From Hyperoodon ampullatus (taxonomy: Eukaryota; Chordata; Mammalia; Artiodactyla; Ziphiidae), in assembly GCA_949752795.1 (NCBI GenBank), contig OX457056.1:90046942-90110941 (forward strand): a DNA stretch of 64,000 bases. Reading direction: 5' to 3'. Every line of letters starts with the position of its first letter. Positions within the stretch are counted from its first letter, which is position 1. Of the stretch, positions 1 through 11,841 are shown piece after piece. The notes beneath the pieces were generated by a model. That model did no database searches. It saw nothing but the letters and a program-made list of their open reading frames with translations, and was not told the origin of the DNA. The translations under genes were made by a program, and so were the position numbers.

Positions 1-1114
1 TGAAAGCCACCAAATCCACCCCTCTCAACCCTACAAGAGCCAGGAAGTAGAATAAGTAAGTTTACCTTCTGCAAGATTAACTTTACAATCGATAATACAC
101 AATGGATCAGGGCAAGCTGGCTTTTTAAAACTCAAGAAGAAAATGGGCTTGTACTTTGAAAAAAACTTTTTTTAAATAAAAGGAAAACAATAAAACCTTG
201 AAAGCTATAGGGAGTAGAAAGAGATAATGGAAAATCCTGAGTCTTAATTAGGTGTGGAGAAAAACTGGTAATACATGAAACTGCCAAGGTAGACTTTTAA
301 TTACTTATCTCTAGAACACTGTTTCAGAGAGTGAACAATGAATAAGACAATAACAAAGACCAGAAAAAGGAGGCAAAATAGGTGAATACCTACAGAAAGA
401 TTGCTTAATCTGGACTGGGCAGTATTTCATTTGTTCAGCATTTTTAAGGAAGGAAATATTCCACATAGAGAAAAATTCAAATAGGTAAAGCATATCTCTT
501 TAAGATTCCTAACATCTTTCATAATTTTATTAAAGCTCAGTGAAATAGAACCCTTGTTCTCCACCTTCTTAAATGGAGAGTGCTAATTTTTAACATTTCT
601 TTGTTGCCCCAAGGTCTTTACAATGAGCAGCAAAAATTTCTCAGTGCCAGAGTAAAGTTCCTCAGGGCGGGGGAGGGGGAAGTATTTGTCTCTCTGCTAA
701 GCTGCCCAAGAGTGCTGCCTGCTTTAGGCTCTTGCCCCTTGGAATGTATCCTCCTTCCCCATTATATACAGGCTCAGTGGTCACCATCTCTACTGGTGTA
801 GAGATACCTGCACCAGTAGTTCTATCCACCTCCATTTCCAATTTGTTTGCCATTAATTATAGATCTGGGAAACAAACAAACAAAAGCCAGTTTTTAGATT
901 TGTTTTCAAAGCAAAAATGAACATGCTACGAAAGAGGACCTTGGGAAATATTTTTAATGGCAGAGTGAACAGCTATGTCATTGTTCATCTTTTTTGTATT
1001 TTTACTTTTTAATCATTGGTTGTGTTCTGATTAATTTACGTGGCAACCTCTGGATAAGTAAGGTGCTACCATATATTCAAATAACTGAAGTAAAATAGAG
1101 GCAGCACAGGAAAA

Positions 1115-1315
1115 GAGATAATATTGCTGCAGTAGAAAGAGCATGGAGCTCTACCATTAGAACTGGGTTCCAGTCCCAGCTCTGCCTCTAATCAGCAGCA
1201 TGAACACTCATACCCACCATGGAGAGGTATTCTGAAGACTAAAAAAGATAAAGTGCCTGCCTCCATACCTGGCACATATAGAGCTCATATAGGCAAGCTA
1301 GATTGTTATTTTAAA
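1115..1315 (+). repeat. MIR SINE
   Basis: The copy has the recognisable MIR order. A 'GAGCATGGAGCTCT' head leads into the conserved core (GGGTTCCAGTCCCAGCTCTGCC), followed by a diverged centre and a 'TGCCTGGCACATA' tail. It is an ancient tRNA-derived SINE. Confidence 0.7.
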
Positions 1316-1439
1316 AATCATTGAACATGTATGGAAATTTGGATGTGTGTCTAATATGCTCAACAGGGATTATGAGAAAGCCAAAATTCAATCTGTAAGA
1401 AAAGAATCAACTTTAAATTATTTTAGGTAAAACAGAGTT

Positions 1440-1615
1440 AATTAAGTTTCTGGAATTTTAAAGCTGGAAGAGACTGGCAAACCTACAGTCCTGCCTCTCC
1501 ATCGTAAAGATGAGGAAACTTGACTTGGCCAGGGTCATAGAGCTAATTAGAATGTAAAGGGCAGGACTGGAACCCAGGTTTTCTAATGTCTAATCCAAGG
1601 CTCTAAAGCAAATAT
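1440..1615 (-). repeat. MIR3-like SINE, antisense
   Basis: Reads 'AGCTGGAAGAGACTGG', then 'GATGAGGAAACT', 'GGGTCATAGAGCTAATTAG' and 'GGAACCCAGG', the reverse-complement order of the MIR3 type. It abuts the hAT element that follows. Confidence 0.6.
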
Positions 1616-1631
1616 GAATTAATCTAGAACA

Positions 1632-1853
1632 GAAGTTGGCAAACGTTTTCTATAAAGGGCCAGATAGTAAATTGTTTAGGCTTTGCAATGCATACAGTCT
1701 CTGTTGCAATTGTTTAACTATGCCATTGTAGAGCAAAAGCTGTCACAGATAATATACAAATGAAAGGGCATGGATGTGTTTCAATAAAACTTTATTTACA
1801 AAATAGGCTGCAGGCTGTATCTGGCTCACGGGCTGCAGTTTGCTGATCCTGAC
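1632..1853. mobile_element. Non-autonomous hAT-type DNA transposon (MER class)
   Basis: Inverted ends 'GTTGGCAAACG' and 'GCAGTTTGCTGATCCTG' enclose the conserved 'AAAGGGCCAGATAGTAAAT' and 'AATAAAACTTTATTTACAAA' blocks of a common mammalian hAT-Charlie-related family. The flanks ctagaaca (1624-1631) and ctggaaca (1854-1861) match at 7 of 8 bases, the 8-bp target duplication expected of hAT elements. Subfamily not assigned. Confidence 0.75.
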
Positions 1854-1979
1854 CTGGAACAAGTTGACAGACCCTTTAGATAAAGGAAAATGATGGGTAT
1901 AATTTCAAATCAACAAATCTATAGTCAATACAGTAAAAAACTGGATGACAAAAAGAGAACTCAGAAGATTGATTTTATA

Positions 1980-2020
1980 CATGTATGTGTGTGCATATGT
2001 ATATATACACACACATATGT
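1980..2020. repeat. Alternating TG/TA/CA microsatellite
   Basis: About 40 bases of purine-pyrimidine alternation (TGTGTG, TATATA, CACACA blocks), a simple repeat with Z-DNA potential. Confidence 0.7.
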
Positions 2021-2039
2021 TTCTATTGTGACTAATATT

Positions 2040-2168
2040 TCATTTTATTTTATTTTTTGGCTATGCCACACGGCATGCAGGATCTTAGTTCTCTGACCAG
2101 GGATCAAACCTGTAACCCCAGCGGTGGAAGCTTGGAGTCTTAACCACTGGACCACCAGGGAAGTCCCC
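2040..2168 (-). mobile_element. CHR-1-type tRNA-Glu SINE, short form, antisense
   Basis: The reverse complement begins GGGACTTCCCTGGTGGTCCA and ends in an A/T-rich tail. The flanks tgactaatatt (2029-2039) and tgactaatgtt (2170-2180) are a 10/11 target duplication. Divergence shows it is older than the CHR copies nearby. Confidence 0.85.
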
Positions 2169-2647
2169 ATGACTAATGTTTTAAGATGATGTCTGATAAG
2201 GATCAATTCTGGCCTTAAGATCATTATATTCTTTAGTAGTAATTGGGATAATGCAAGAAAGAAACTCTAAGAAAACAGGAGGACTCTCAAAGAATGGGAA
2301 TTTTAAATGATCTTGGCTAAATAAGATCTGTGAAGAGAACTAAAACAGTAAACATTAAATAATATAATTTATTTCCGTTAGAATAACTAAAACACTAGGA
2401 GAAAAAGCAAAGTACTCTAACCTGCAGAAATAAATAAATATTGCCATCAAAATCTACTGATTGCCACAAACTGAAAACACATCACCATCTCACCAAGGGA
2501 ACATCCTTAATACCAGAATCAAAGAGTATGATTGTGGAAAGAGGAATAATCTACCAGAAACAAGAACACACCTAAAGTGTATCTGGCCTTGTGTCAGGAC
2601 CACCTGGTAATCCTGGTTCCATGATCACAATTTTCATAATATTCTTT

Positions 2648-2862
2648 TTTTTTTTTTTTTTTTTTTTTTTGCATTACGTGGGCTTCTCACTGCTGTGGCC
2701 TCTCCCGTTGCGGAGCACAGGCTCTGGACATGCAGGCCCAGCAGCCATGGCTCACGGGCCTAGCCGCTCTGCGGCATGTGGGATCCTCCCAGACCGGGGC
2801 ACGAACCCGTGTCCCCTGCATCGGCAGGCGGACTCTCAACCACTGCGCCACCAGGGAAGCCC
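2648..2862 (-). mobile_element. CHR SINE (short form), antisense
   Basis: A poly(T) run is followed by the reverse complement of a CHR body, ending CCACCAGGGAAGCCC. Perfect 15-bp target duplications, ttcataatattcttt, lie at 2633-2647 and 2863-2877. Pol III A box (TGGCGCAGTGG) and B box (GGGTTCGTGCC) are present on the minus strand. The perfect duplication indicates a fairly young insertion. Confidence 0.95.
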
Positions 2863-3267
2863 TTCATAATATTCTTTAGACACGTAGAGAGAGATCTCAT
2901 GGAAGAAGGTGGCCAAACACCTTTTCTTCTGCATTAAGGGCTAATGCAAAAAGTGCTGCAATATAAGGCAGGGACAAATTTCCTGTTCCTAAGAAGTATG
3001 ACAGATTGGAATAGGTTTGCAAAGGAATATTTTTCAAGCTTCCTCTAGGGAGCCTTTGAGAGTAGTCTGAACTCCACATTAGTTTGGCTTAAGGTATCCT
3101 CCCTGAAGAGAAAGGAAAGAAGTAGAAGACTTTTCAGCATCTGAATTTTAAGGGAGTTATTCAAATTGTCACTTGACATACTCAATTGAACTAAATGTAG
3201 TACCGTATTTTCCCTAATGATTATGTGGCTCCCTACTAGTAAACTGGTTGTTTAAAAAGCACATCTC

Positions 3268-3475
3268 AGGCTTCCCTGGTGGCGCAGTGGTTGAGAGTCC
3301 GCCTGCCGATGCAGGGGACGCGGGTTCGTGCCCCAGTCCGGGAAGATCCCACATGCCGAGGAGCGGCTGGGCCCGTGGGCCATGGCCGCTGAGCCTGCGC
3401 GTCCGGAGCCTGTGCTCTGCAACGGGAGGGGCCACAACAGTGAGAGGCCCGCGTACCGCAAAAAAAAAAAAAAAA
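3268..3475 (+). mobile_element. CHR SINE (short form)
   Basis: Starts GGCTTCCCTGGTGGCGCAGT and ends in an A21 tail. Target duplications aaaaagcacatctc lie at 3254-3267 and 3476-3489. A and B boxes are intact. It faces the antisense copy at 2648-2862 about 400 bp away. Confidence 0.95.
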
Positions 3476-4644
3476 AAAAAGCACATCTCCCCTTGGAGGC
3501 ACCAAAGGGTAACCCAATGATATACGGTGAGAATGAGGTTCATTACATCGTGCCAACTTGCTCCCAACATCTGTTCAGTTTACACAATGACTCATTCACA
3601 GTACTCAGTGCTTAGTGCAAACAACTGTGATCCTCCAATATTTCATTTGTCCTTGGGCTTTCGCACACCTAGACTTTGGTTTCACTGCATGATTTTGGAA
3701 GAAGAAAGGCATAAAACGAAGCTATACCAATAAACAAGAGATTGACTTGTAACTATGAAAGTTTTAGGTATCCAACTTCTGCAACTCAAAAGGATCCGAG
3801 TCAACAGGATGATGCTTGCCAAAAAGTATTTAAACACCTTTGCTCTCTGTCAGAAACACAGTTAGAGCCGTTGCCTGAGTATCGTAGTAGAGTGTCACTT
3901 CCTATACCTTTTTCTTTATATAGCAAGGAAAATGTTTAACATATATAAAGGATCACAATCCAAAGCAATGTTAAATCACAGAGAATAGTGTTTTTCATAT
4001 ATATGTATTGTATGTATATATGAATGTATATGTATAGTCCTTTTTCTACTCATATGTTCACTTGCAATGCAGTAATAATTTATAGCTAAATATAGCTATG
4101 AGAAAAGCTTCAGTATCTTATTTCTGTGCATCAGTTTAAAAAAAAAGACGGCTTCAATTATCACACAAAAATGTTGATGCTTTACAAATATTACTAAAAA
4201 GTAAATGAAAATAGGCCACTTTCACACTTGTTAAAGATAAAATAACTGAAAGAATAATGTGTTGGAAAAAAGAGAGAATATATTCTCTACAATGCACAGC
4301 AGAGAAATATCTATTAGCTGTAACTGATGTAATAAACAAAACTCCTGTAGAAATAAATACTACCAACACCACAACTAAAGCAAATTTTCAAAAAAAATAA
4401 ATTGGCAAGACCAAAAAGATGCCCGCCCCAGAAGAAAAGTTATGTTTAGTTGCTTAAAGGAGAAGTAACATTTTGTGTCGAAACACAGAAATCCCAGAAC
4501 CAGGGATCTTTCTCATTTATTTTCCATTGTAACGTCCTTCAAGGTTTTTCACAGCAACAACAATGGCTCTAATAGACGACTCAGGCATGCAAAACCGATA
4601 CATATTCAATTTTACCAGCTGGTAAAAAATGTTTTTTCTCACCC

Positions 4645-4905
4645 ACAGCTTTGACCAGGTCACCCCACCCCGCCAGTGGCCTCACTATTGTTCTCCTTAT
4701 CAAGGGCAGACTCCTCGTTCTGGACTTCAAAGGCCCCCTTCAGTTTTCCCAGCTTTCATTTCCTCTCTAACCAGTCTGTATTCTTCCAGCCAAGAAATCC
4801 TTCATTCTGTCCTTTCATTCACTGGCCCCCAATCTTCATCCATGCTCTCTCACACTTCCAAGCAGGCTCAGATCGCTTTCCACAACCTATTTCTTCCCTC
4901 CAGAT
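4645..4905 (+). repeat. L2 LINE fragment
   Basis: A diverged block with the L2 3'-region order: a 'GGTCACCCCACC..CCAGTGGC' start, then a 'TCAAAGGCCCCCTTCAG'-like segment and a pyrimidine-rich remainder. The local open frames have no protein features and are derived from it. Confidence 0.45.
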
Positions 4906-5714
4906 GAAACCTAAAAATTAAACTTGTTAGATGACCAGCTGCTTTTGTTTCCTTGTTTTTATTCTGAAATCTGATGCCATGTACTCTGTACAAAAGAGAT
5001 TGGGACCAGGACCCCAATTACAAATTTCTCGAGTATTTTAGTCATTCAGGTTCAATCTATTAGACCTATATGAGGCATGACAGAATAAAAAACAAAGTAT
5101 TTGCATCACATTTAAATACAGGAAAAAAGAGACGTTCTATTACATTTTATGACTGCTGGTTGTAGGAATTTCAGTTCATATCTTTTGGGGGACCATGCCA
5201 GGACCGGAAGAAACTGGGAAGGCTTAGTTCTAGATAGGAGAAGAACAAAGGCACAGACAGCCCCATATCACACTATGAGAGTGATAAACCGGCAACAAGC
5301 TGAGAAGGAGGAACAGACACAGACACAGGACAGGGGAGAGGGAACCTGGCTGCAAATGAGCACAGTATTCCAAGTAGGAATAAAAACAGACCAGAGTTCA
5401 GCCAGGCAGAACGGCCTTAGGGCATCTGACTTGGCACCAAATGCCAAAATGGACACAAAATATTAGTGACACGAATCACTAGCTCGTTAGACTTAGCTTC
5501 TGAAAGTCCATTCCCTTTTCTGCAATAAACGTCGCTGTCAGCTTGCATGTTTTGTTGTTCATAATACTAATCCTAATGAGACTCCCAGTTGCAATGCAAA
5601 AGCCTGGATTAATTCTGTGCCCTTAAGTTATTTTCTTCATTGCTAAAATCACCTTCATTCATTCTCTCATTCAAAAACATACTCAGTGTCAAGGTTATTT
5701 TGTCAGGAAATATC

Positions 5715-5895
5715 CTGAAATGATGAGCTTCAGTGTCCTTGTCTGTAAGATAATAGTATATACCCAGTACGTTGTGTAGAAAATTAAATGAGACAGTGAT
5801 ATAAAGCACTTAACACAGTAACTGGCACCCAGCAGGCATGCAATAAGTTAGCTACTATTATGATTGCTGTTGTTGTTATTGTTATTATTATTACT
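5715..5895 (+). repeat. MIR SINE, 3' half
   Basis: 'TGTAAGATAATAGTATATACC', 'AAATTAAATGAGACAGT', 'AAAGCACTTAACACAGTAACTGGCACC' and an ATT-rich end follow the MIR 3' half in order. Confidence 0.7.
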
Positions 5896-6204
5896 GTAAG
5901 ACTCTTGTTTTTAACAGATGACAGTTGTCACTGTAACCTGAGCCATAAGCCAATAAAATCTAATTTTTAAACCAATGTTTATTTACACACATTTTCTATC
6001 TTGCTATAGAATACAATGAATCATGTTTTTTATAAAGAATTTTCCAGAGTCCCAGTGGGACTCCATTCCAATTCTCTTGAAGCTAGTAGGGCACCAACCT
6101 GCTTCCTAATCAACCAGGGAAAAGACAAGAGAAAGGAAAGAGAAGAACTAAAGTAGAAGATTTAGCATTCCTTAGCCTGTATTATAGTTAAAAGGTGACA
6201 GATG

Positions 6205-6232
6205 TCAAAAATAAAATAAAATAAAATAAAAG
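6205..6232. repeat. (AAAAT)n microsatellite
   Basis: Five tandem AAAAT units. Confidence 0.9.
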
Positions 6233-6389
6233 GTGAGTCGAGCCATTTCTCACAACTCTTGTGGGTCTCAGAGGAGGGCAGATGTCATCAAAACTGCTTT
6301 TGCAATTTGCCCTTTAAATGTCCTGAAGTTTGTCCCCTTTCCTTTTGTGTCCTTCCCTTGTACTTTGTGTTCATCCTCCATAAGCTCAT

Positions 6390-6800
6390 TCACCTTCTTT
6401 GATTTCAGCCCAACATATACACTAGTAACTCCCAAGCTCTTGTTCCCCCAGCTCAAACCCTCTCTCCTGGTACCTACACCCAATGAATGACATAACAAGG
6501 GAATTCACAAGTCCAAATGGTTCTTTCTCCCAAACTAGTCTCTTCCTTGTAGCCTCTACTTTGACAAGTGGTACAAACACCACCTCTTCCCAACCAAACA
6601 CTTGCTTGTTATCATTCCTCCTGCCTTCTCCTCTCCCCGGCGGGTCACCAAATCTCTATTGTGTGAGTCCTTCAGAACAGGGATTTTGTCAGTCGTGTTC
6701 AACTCCTGAATCCTCAGCACCAGAAACAATCCTCCCCAGCATCAGAAACAATCCCAGCACATACTAGGCACTCCATGCCCCTTTGCTGATGCATGAATGG
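6390..6800 (+). repeat. L2 LINE 3' region
   Basis: The terminal part reads 'CTTCAGAACAGGGATTTTGTC', 'TCCTCAGCACC' and 'AGCACATACTAGGCACTC', the classic L2 3' end. A short internal duplication ('CAGCA.CAGAAACAATCC' twice) is seen at 6715-6755. The upstream extent is uncertain. Confidence 0.55.
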
Positions 6801-8289
6801 CGCATAATTGCAGCTCCATAACTGCTGAAAGCAGGCATGAATGCATGTCTTCAAGCTGAGGTCCCAGAAAACAAGATGAACATAAAAATAATTCCCCTTT
6901 TCTTAAATTTCTCTAGTAATTTGTTCTTCTAAATGAAGCTATTAAATCATATAAGACAATTGGTTTTCTATCAGAATAACCAAATAGTATTTGTTTTGTT
7001 ACAACGTTCAAATGTTAATCTCCCGGCTGTTGAGTTTCACAGTTAAGCAAGAAGCTTTCCAGATTTCATTTTATAAAAATCCGTAAAAATCCTCTTTTCA
7101 AAAGTTATACTTAGCAGGGAGTCTTCTGAAATACAAATCGGGAAAATTGCAAACAGCTTAGCAACCCCAAAGAATAATATTTCACAATATTGTATGGAGT
7201 AAAAAGTCAGGTCCTGTGGGACCACTGGCTGGATGTATGAAGCAATTCCAGAAAACATTAACTCTTTCAGACCTTCTATATGCTAGTTAGTGGACAGAAG
7301 CAACTTGTGAAGGACTCTCAAGATTTTTGAGCGATCAGCCTTACATTTCATCTAGAACTTTCTGTCCTTTGTATTGAGTTGATTTTAGTGAACTAGGGTC
7401 CTAAAGTACAGGTGTTGTTTTCTTGCTAAAAAGTATGTGGCCTTGCATCTTACTTCATATCAAATCCCCAGTCAATTCAACTTGCAAGGCTTTGCTTCAT
7501 AAAAAATAGCAAAAATGTGCTATAAATAATAGAAATAAAGGCCCATACCTTCATGTCTGCCCCTGTATTTGACTGGCGGAATAAAAGACTTCATGAAATA
7601 AAAATATTTTGAGGCTCATTTATTTTTATCTATACCAGGCAGATCTGAACACTATATGTTTTTTTTAATTAGAAGACTGCCGGCAGGCAGACTTATTTTC
7701 AGTACAGAGTCTTTGCCTAAATTAAGCTATACATTCCTGACATCTTGTCCAAGGAGACTGAGAGCAAAACTCTAAACTCCTCCTTACCAGGTCAATATCA
7801 GCAGTTCTAAACTAAATAGCCACTTTTTGTCCTGTGTTGAGATTTATCTGAAATGCCAATCATGAAAAAAAAAAATAGGAACATTGCCATGAAGAAGAGA
7901 AGAGAGAGAAGCTGATGGGGCCTGTGCAGGTAACCACTGCATATCTAATCACAAATTATAAGGTTAAGGAACAGTATTTGCTTTATATATGCAATTGTGC
8001 GCTTTATACATATACATGTACATATACACAGAAATGTCCCTACACAATATGCACTTTTTAAATAAAATAAACCTTTTCCTTCTTTTGTGGGCCTAATGCT
8101 ATAGGTCTAATCTTTAATCTACTCTAACTAAGTGCCTTCAAGGAACGATTTTTAAATAAGTAGTCTTTGCACACAGCACCACCATTTTGTGCTCATTTTG
8201 AGTGCTATTAAGTTAAATGCACGTAGAAATGCTCTTTTCTCCTCTTAAAATGGGTGCGCTATGTTTTATAACAGGGCCGTCCTAGGTCC

Positions 8290-8416
8290 TTGAACTCTTA
8301 ACAGGCCTACATTCAAACAGGTTCAAATCACAGCTTTGCAGAGTCCTGCCTCTATAATCCTGAGTGAGTTATTTAACCTCTCTAAGCATCAGCTCCCTCA
8401 TCTACAAAATGGGTAG
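8290..8416 (+). repeat. MIR SINE, first part (split by MLT1)
   Basis: A MIR core and 'TGAGTTATTTAACCTCTCTAAG', 'CTCATCTACAAAATGGGTAG' run up to the MLT1 boundary; the MIR continues at 8878. Confidence 0.75.
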
Positions 8417-8877
8417 TGTCTCGGCCAGTTCACACTGCCACAGCAATCCCGCAGACTGGGTTGCTTAAGCAACAAATATTTATTTCTCATGGTTCTGGAA
8501 GCCCAAGATCAGGGTGCCAGCAGGGTCAGGTTCTTGTTGATGTCCCTCTTCCTAGTTATGTCCTCACATGGCCTTCCTTGGTGTATGTGCACAGAGAGAG
8601 CAAGCTCTGGGGTCTTTTCTTAAAAGGACACTCTTGCTTCTCTTTAGGGTTTGCTACGTTTCTCTAAACACTAATAAATAATATTTGTTTCTTTTTTCCT
8701 TTTCTTTAAAACAAAAAAAAAAGATGCTAATCCCATCGCGGGATCCACCCTCACAACCTCACCTAAACCTCATTACCTCCCAAAGTCCCCACCTCCTAAC
8801 AGCATTCCATTGGGAGTTACTTTCAAGATTTGAATTGGGGCAGGGGGAGGGGGGCACAAACATGCAGGCTGTTAACA
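8417..8877 (-). mobile_element. MLT1-type MaLR LTR, antisense
   Basis: Reads TGTCTCGGCCAGTTCACACT, 'AGACTGGGTTGCTTAAGCAAC', 'CTCATGGTTCTGGAAGCCCA', 'CACCTCCTAACAGCATTCC' and 'GGGCACAAACATGCAGGCTG', the reverse complement of an MLT1 solo LTR. Flanks ggtag (8412-8416) and ggaag (8878-8882) are a 4/5 match for the 5-bp duplication. It interrupts a MIR. Confidence 0.8.
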
Positions 8878-9015
8878 GGAAGAATAACCATAACCTTCAC
8901 AGTGCTGCTGTGGGGGATAAAGAAGAAAACGTCTCTAAAATGCTTAGCACAGTACTTTGTATATAATAAATGCTCAGCAAGTGTTATATATCATTATTGT
9001 TATAACTATTCTTAT
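8878..9015 (+). repeat. MIR SINE, second part
   Basis: 'GAATAACCATAACC', 'AAAATGCTTAGCACAGTACTT' and 'AATAAATGCTCAGCAAGTG' continue the MIR that stops at 8416, showing that the MLT1 landed inside it. Confidence 0.75.
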
Positions 9016-9157
9016 TAAACACTATTATTAAGACTCTATTATTTGGATTGGCAAGTCTGACCACCATACCTTCTGGGATTTTTTTTTCTTGTTTAATTCT
9101 GTCACTGTCTTAACCATATTCACCCAAGAGAAGCTTAACTTAAAAGTAATTGATTTC

Positions 9158-9370
9158 GGGCCTCCCTGGTGGCGCGGTGGTTGAGAGTCCGCCTGCTGAT
9201 GCAGGGGACACGGGTTCGTGCCCCGGTCTGGGAGGATCCCATATGCCGTGGAGCGGCTGGGCCCGTGAGCCATGGCCGCTGAGCCTGCGCATCCAGAGCC
9301 TGTGCTCCGCAACGGGAGAGGCCACAACAGTGAGAGGCCCACGTACCGCAAAAAAAAAAAAAAAAAAAAA
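9158..9370 (+). mobile_element. CHR SINE (short form)
   Basis: Body with A and B boxes plus poly(A). Perfect 15-bp target duplications aaagtaattgatttc lie at 9143-9157 and 9371-9385. Confidence 0.95.
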
Positions 9371-9854
9371 AAAGTAATTGATTTCCCTTCTACAAATCTC
9401 TATTGAAATACCATTTCCAAAGACTAGCCCCACCAGCCTCTAACTATTCCATCTTCACAATTACTCAGCACTTTTCTGCACTTGACACTTATCACATATA
9501 CTAATGTAATCACTTGAATACATGCATATGCATTTCTGTCACTTGTGATTCATTTTTATGATATATGGGTCCGTTTTCAACATTAGATTATCACTAATGA
9601 AGTAGAACCAGGATAATAGCCAGGTCTGTATGATTCTACAATAGCCACCTTCTTAGGGTGGGATGTTCTTCCCAAGGGTAAGCAAAAACTTTCCAAGGGT
9701 ACATACAGGGAGAGCTTTAAGGGAATCAATTTCCATATCCTAATTTCCCTCTTTTCCATAGTTAACCTTACTTGAGGCCACATGCAAGGGTGAAGTCATC
9801 AGTTTTCCTTTTCCTACCTCCCCTTTCATGATGTCCTTTTTTTCAACTGATGGG

Positions 9855-9880
9855 AAAAACAAAAACAAAAACAAAAACCA
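9855..9880. repeat. (AAAAAC)n microsatellite
   Basis: Four tandem AAAAAC units. Confidence 0.85.
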
Positions 9881-10370
9881 TGTCTCTTATCCATTCCAAA
9901 CTCGCTCTGGTATATAATTCTAAAGTGTGAAACATCTGGAGTTCCAAACAGACAGATAATTCAAAATATCTTCCGTTTAGCTATCTTGCATCCTCATCCC
10001 CCAAAAGTCAGAGAATATATTGTTCCTAAGGGAAACCCCTTGAAGGGCAAAGTTAAAAGAGCAAAGAGGAGAAACAATGAAGGCAAGGGCGCTCATTTCC
10101 TTCAGGCATCAAACTTGTGTCAAGGCACTGAATTTTGTGTCTGTCTGCCTACCTAAATATGTATCTTAAAATTAAAAGTAAAAAGTGAGATTCTAAGCTT
10201 CTAGCTCCAGTTAAGATGGAATAAGAATATTCCACCTCATCTCCCCCTCTGATTATAACTGAGAATTGTGAACAAAACACATAAAGCAACTATCTATGGT
10301 ATCTAAAAACAAAGGAATAGCAGGCAGATTGAGAAGGGAAATCAAGACTTAAAATAGACTAATACAAATA

Positions 10371-10442
10371 TTGAATCATTACATTGTATACTTGAAACTA
10401 ATATAATGCTATATGTCAATTATACTTCAATTAATAAAAAAG
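10371..10442 (+). repeat. L1MA-type 3' end fragment
   Basis: 'TTGTATACTTGAAACTAATA', 'ATGCTATATGTCAATTATAC' and an A-rich tail match the last about 70 bases of old L1 3' UTRs. Confidence 0.65.
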
Positions 10443-10659
10443 ACTAATAAGGCAATGAGTTTTCTAGTGTTTTTCTTTTTTCACCCATATTTCACAACAC
10501 AGAACCAGGGCAGCAAAATTATGAAACTGTGCAGCAGGCATGACCAAGAGAAACTCTCTCACTGGTCAGAGAAATGGGAGGAAGAGGCCCTGCCAAACAA
10601 AGAGAGGGGCGGAAATCTCCGGAGGTGTCTTCTCTCTTGACCCTCCTCTGGAGGGAGTT

Positions 10660-11277
10660 CCCAGTGTTACAGCAGGCAGGTAGCTAGATATGAGCAGAGA
10701 AAGGCGGGCACAGGCCAGGTGGCAGGAAACCATGCATATTGTAAACAGCGGGGATCCATGGGAGGACACAGAAAAGCAGGAACCTCCAGACTGTCAGAAA
10801 ATGACATATTTTGGGATGAGAAGTGTCCTGGAGGCAGACAAAGAAAGGTGGGGCAAAGGAGTCTCCTGCATCCGAATGTAACCTGTTGCTCATTATGCTC
10901 TCATTACAATAAAATTAGCCTTGCAGATAAGAAGTACCCATCATGCACCAATGCCATGAAACTTCCAATAAAAGCTAAATAAGGACAAAAATCCCTCCTC
11001 CCCTTGGGAAGGTGGAGCTGGAATCAAAATCAAGGAATACGACCCCAAACCCCTCTTTCCCCAATGAATATTCTGCCCCTTCATTTGTGTGTCCTTCATA
11101 ACCAGCTTGCCAAAGAAACCCAGTGTAGCTACTCACCTGTCTGCCCTCTCTCCCTCTGAGAGCGTATTCTTGCTTAAATAAATTGATCTTCCTGTCTCGT
11201 TTCTGAATTCTTTCTGTGACGAGACAAGAACCTTACTTTCACCGGGAGCACCAGTCCTAAAGCTGTACGCCTGCAAC
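10660..11277 (+). mobile_element. Probable solo LTR of an endogenous retrovirus
   Basis: The region resembles a degenerate retroviral LTR: a GC-moderate U3-like part, two AATAAA-type signals (near 10965 and 11178), then CTTCCTGTCTCGTTTCTGAA and a U5-like end near CTGCAACA. No gag, pol or env remnant is adjacent. Left boundary and family are not fixed. Confidence 0.45.
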
Positions 11278-11609
11278 AGGGAGGGCAGCAGGAGCCTAGG
11301 TTGCCTATTTGCCCCAGAGGTGGTTGTGACAGTACAAGGATACTGGAACTACAGCTTTTTGGATGAAGCACCAGGAGGAAGGGTCCCTGGGAGCCAGGGA
11401 GCTTCAGGGAGATCACAAAGAGAAGGAAGTTTGAGGAAAAGATCTGATGGAGCTGTGTATGAAGTCCTGAGCATATTCCCCAGGAATGCATCCATGAAAA
11501 TGAATTGAAATATAATTCCAAAGGCTTTGAGAAGCAAACTACAATGTAGGCCATGGCCCAGGTACCAGACTGGTCCATGGGAGGCACACACGTGGGAAGG
11601 ATCAAAACG
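11278..11609 (+). other. Unassigned, possibly 5' part of old L1
   Basis: Sits between the LTR and a SINE and merges without a clear break into the old L1M sequence that follows. Its purine-rich, moderately GC composition suits an old L1 5' region, but I do not recognise it. Confidence 0.3.
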
Positions 11610-11617
11610 GTACTACA

Positions 11618-11807
11618 GGGCTTCCCTGGTGGCGCAGTGGTTGAGAGTCCGCCTGCCAATGCAGGGGACACGGGTTCGTGCCCCAGTCCGGGAAGATCCC
11701 ACATGCTGTGGAGCAGCTGGGCCCGTGCGCCATGGCCGTTGAGCCTGCGCGTCCGGAGCCTGTACTCCACAATGGGAGAGGCCACAACAGTGAGAGGCCC
11801 ACATACC

Positions 11808-11838
<31 letters not shown>
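11618..11838 (+). mobile_element. CHR SINE (short form)
   Basis: A complete CHR body and poly(A). The flanks gtactaca at 11610-11617 and 11839-11846 are the target duplication, possibly longer with one mismatch. Confidence 0.92.

Positions 11839-11841
<3 letters not shown>

Noticed and set aside
2591..2869. 92-codon open frame with a poly-Phe run
   Set aside because: It is the translation of the poly(T) and body of an antisense CHR SINE. Similar frames at 3214-3570, 9028-9433, 31043-31404 and 45049-45382 are the same effect.
3268..3340. tRNA gene-like A and B boxes
   Set aside because: They belong to the tRNA-Glu-derived head of a SINE; there is no cloverleaf with an acceptor stem, so it is not a tRNA gene.
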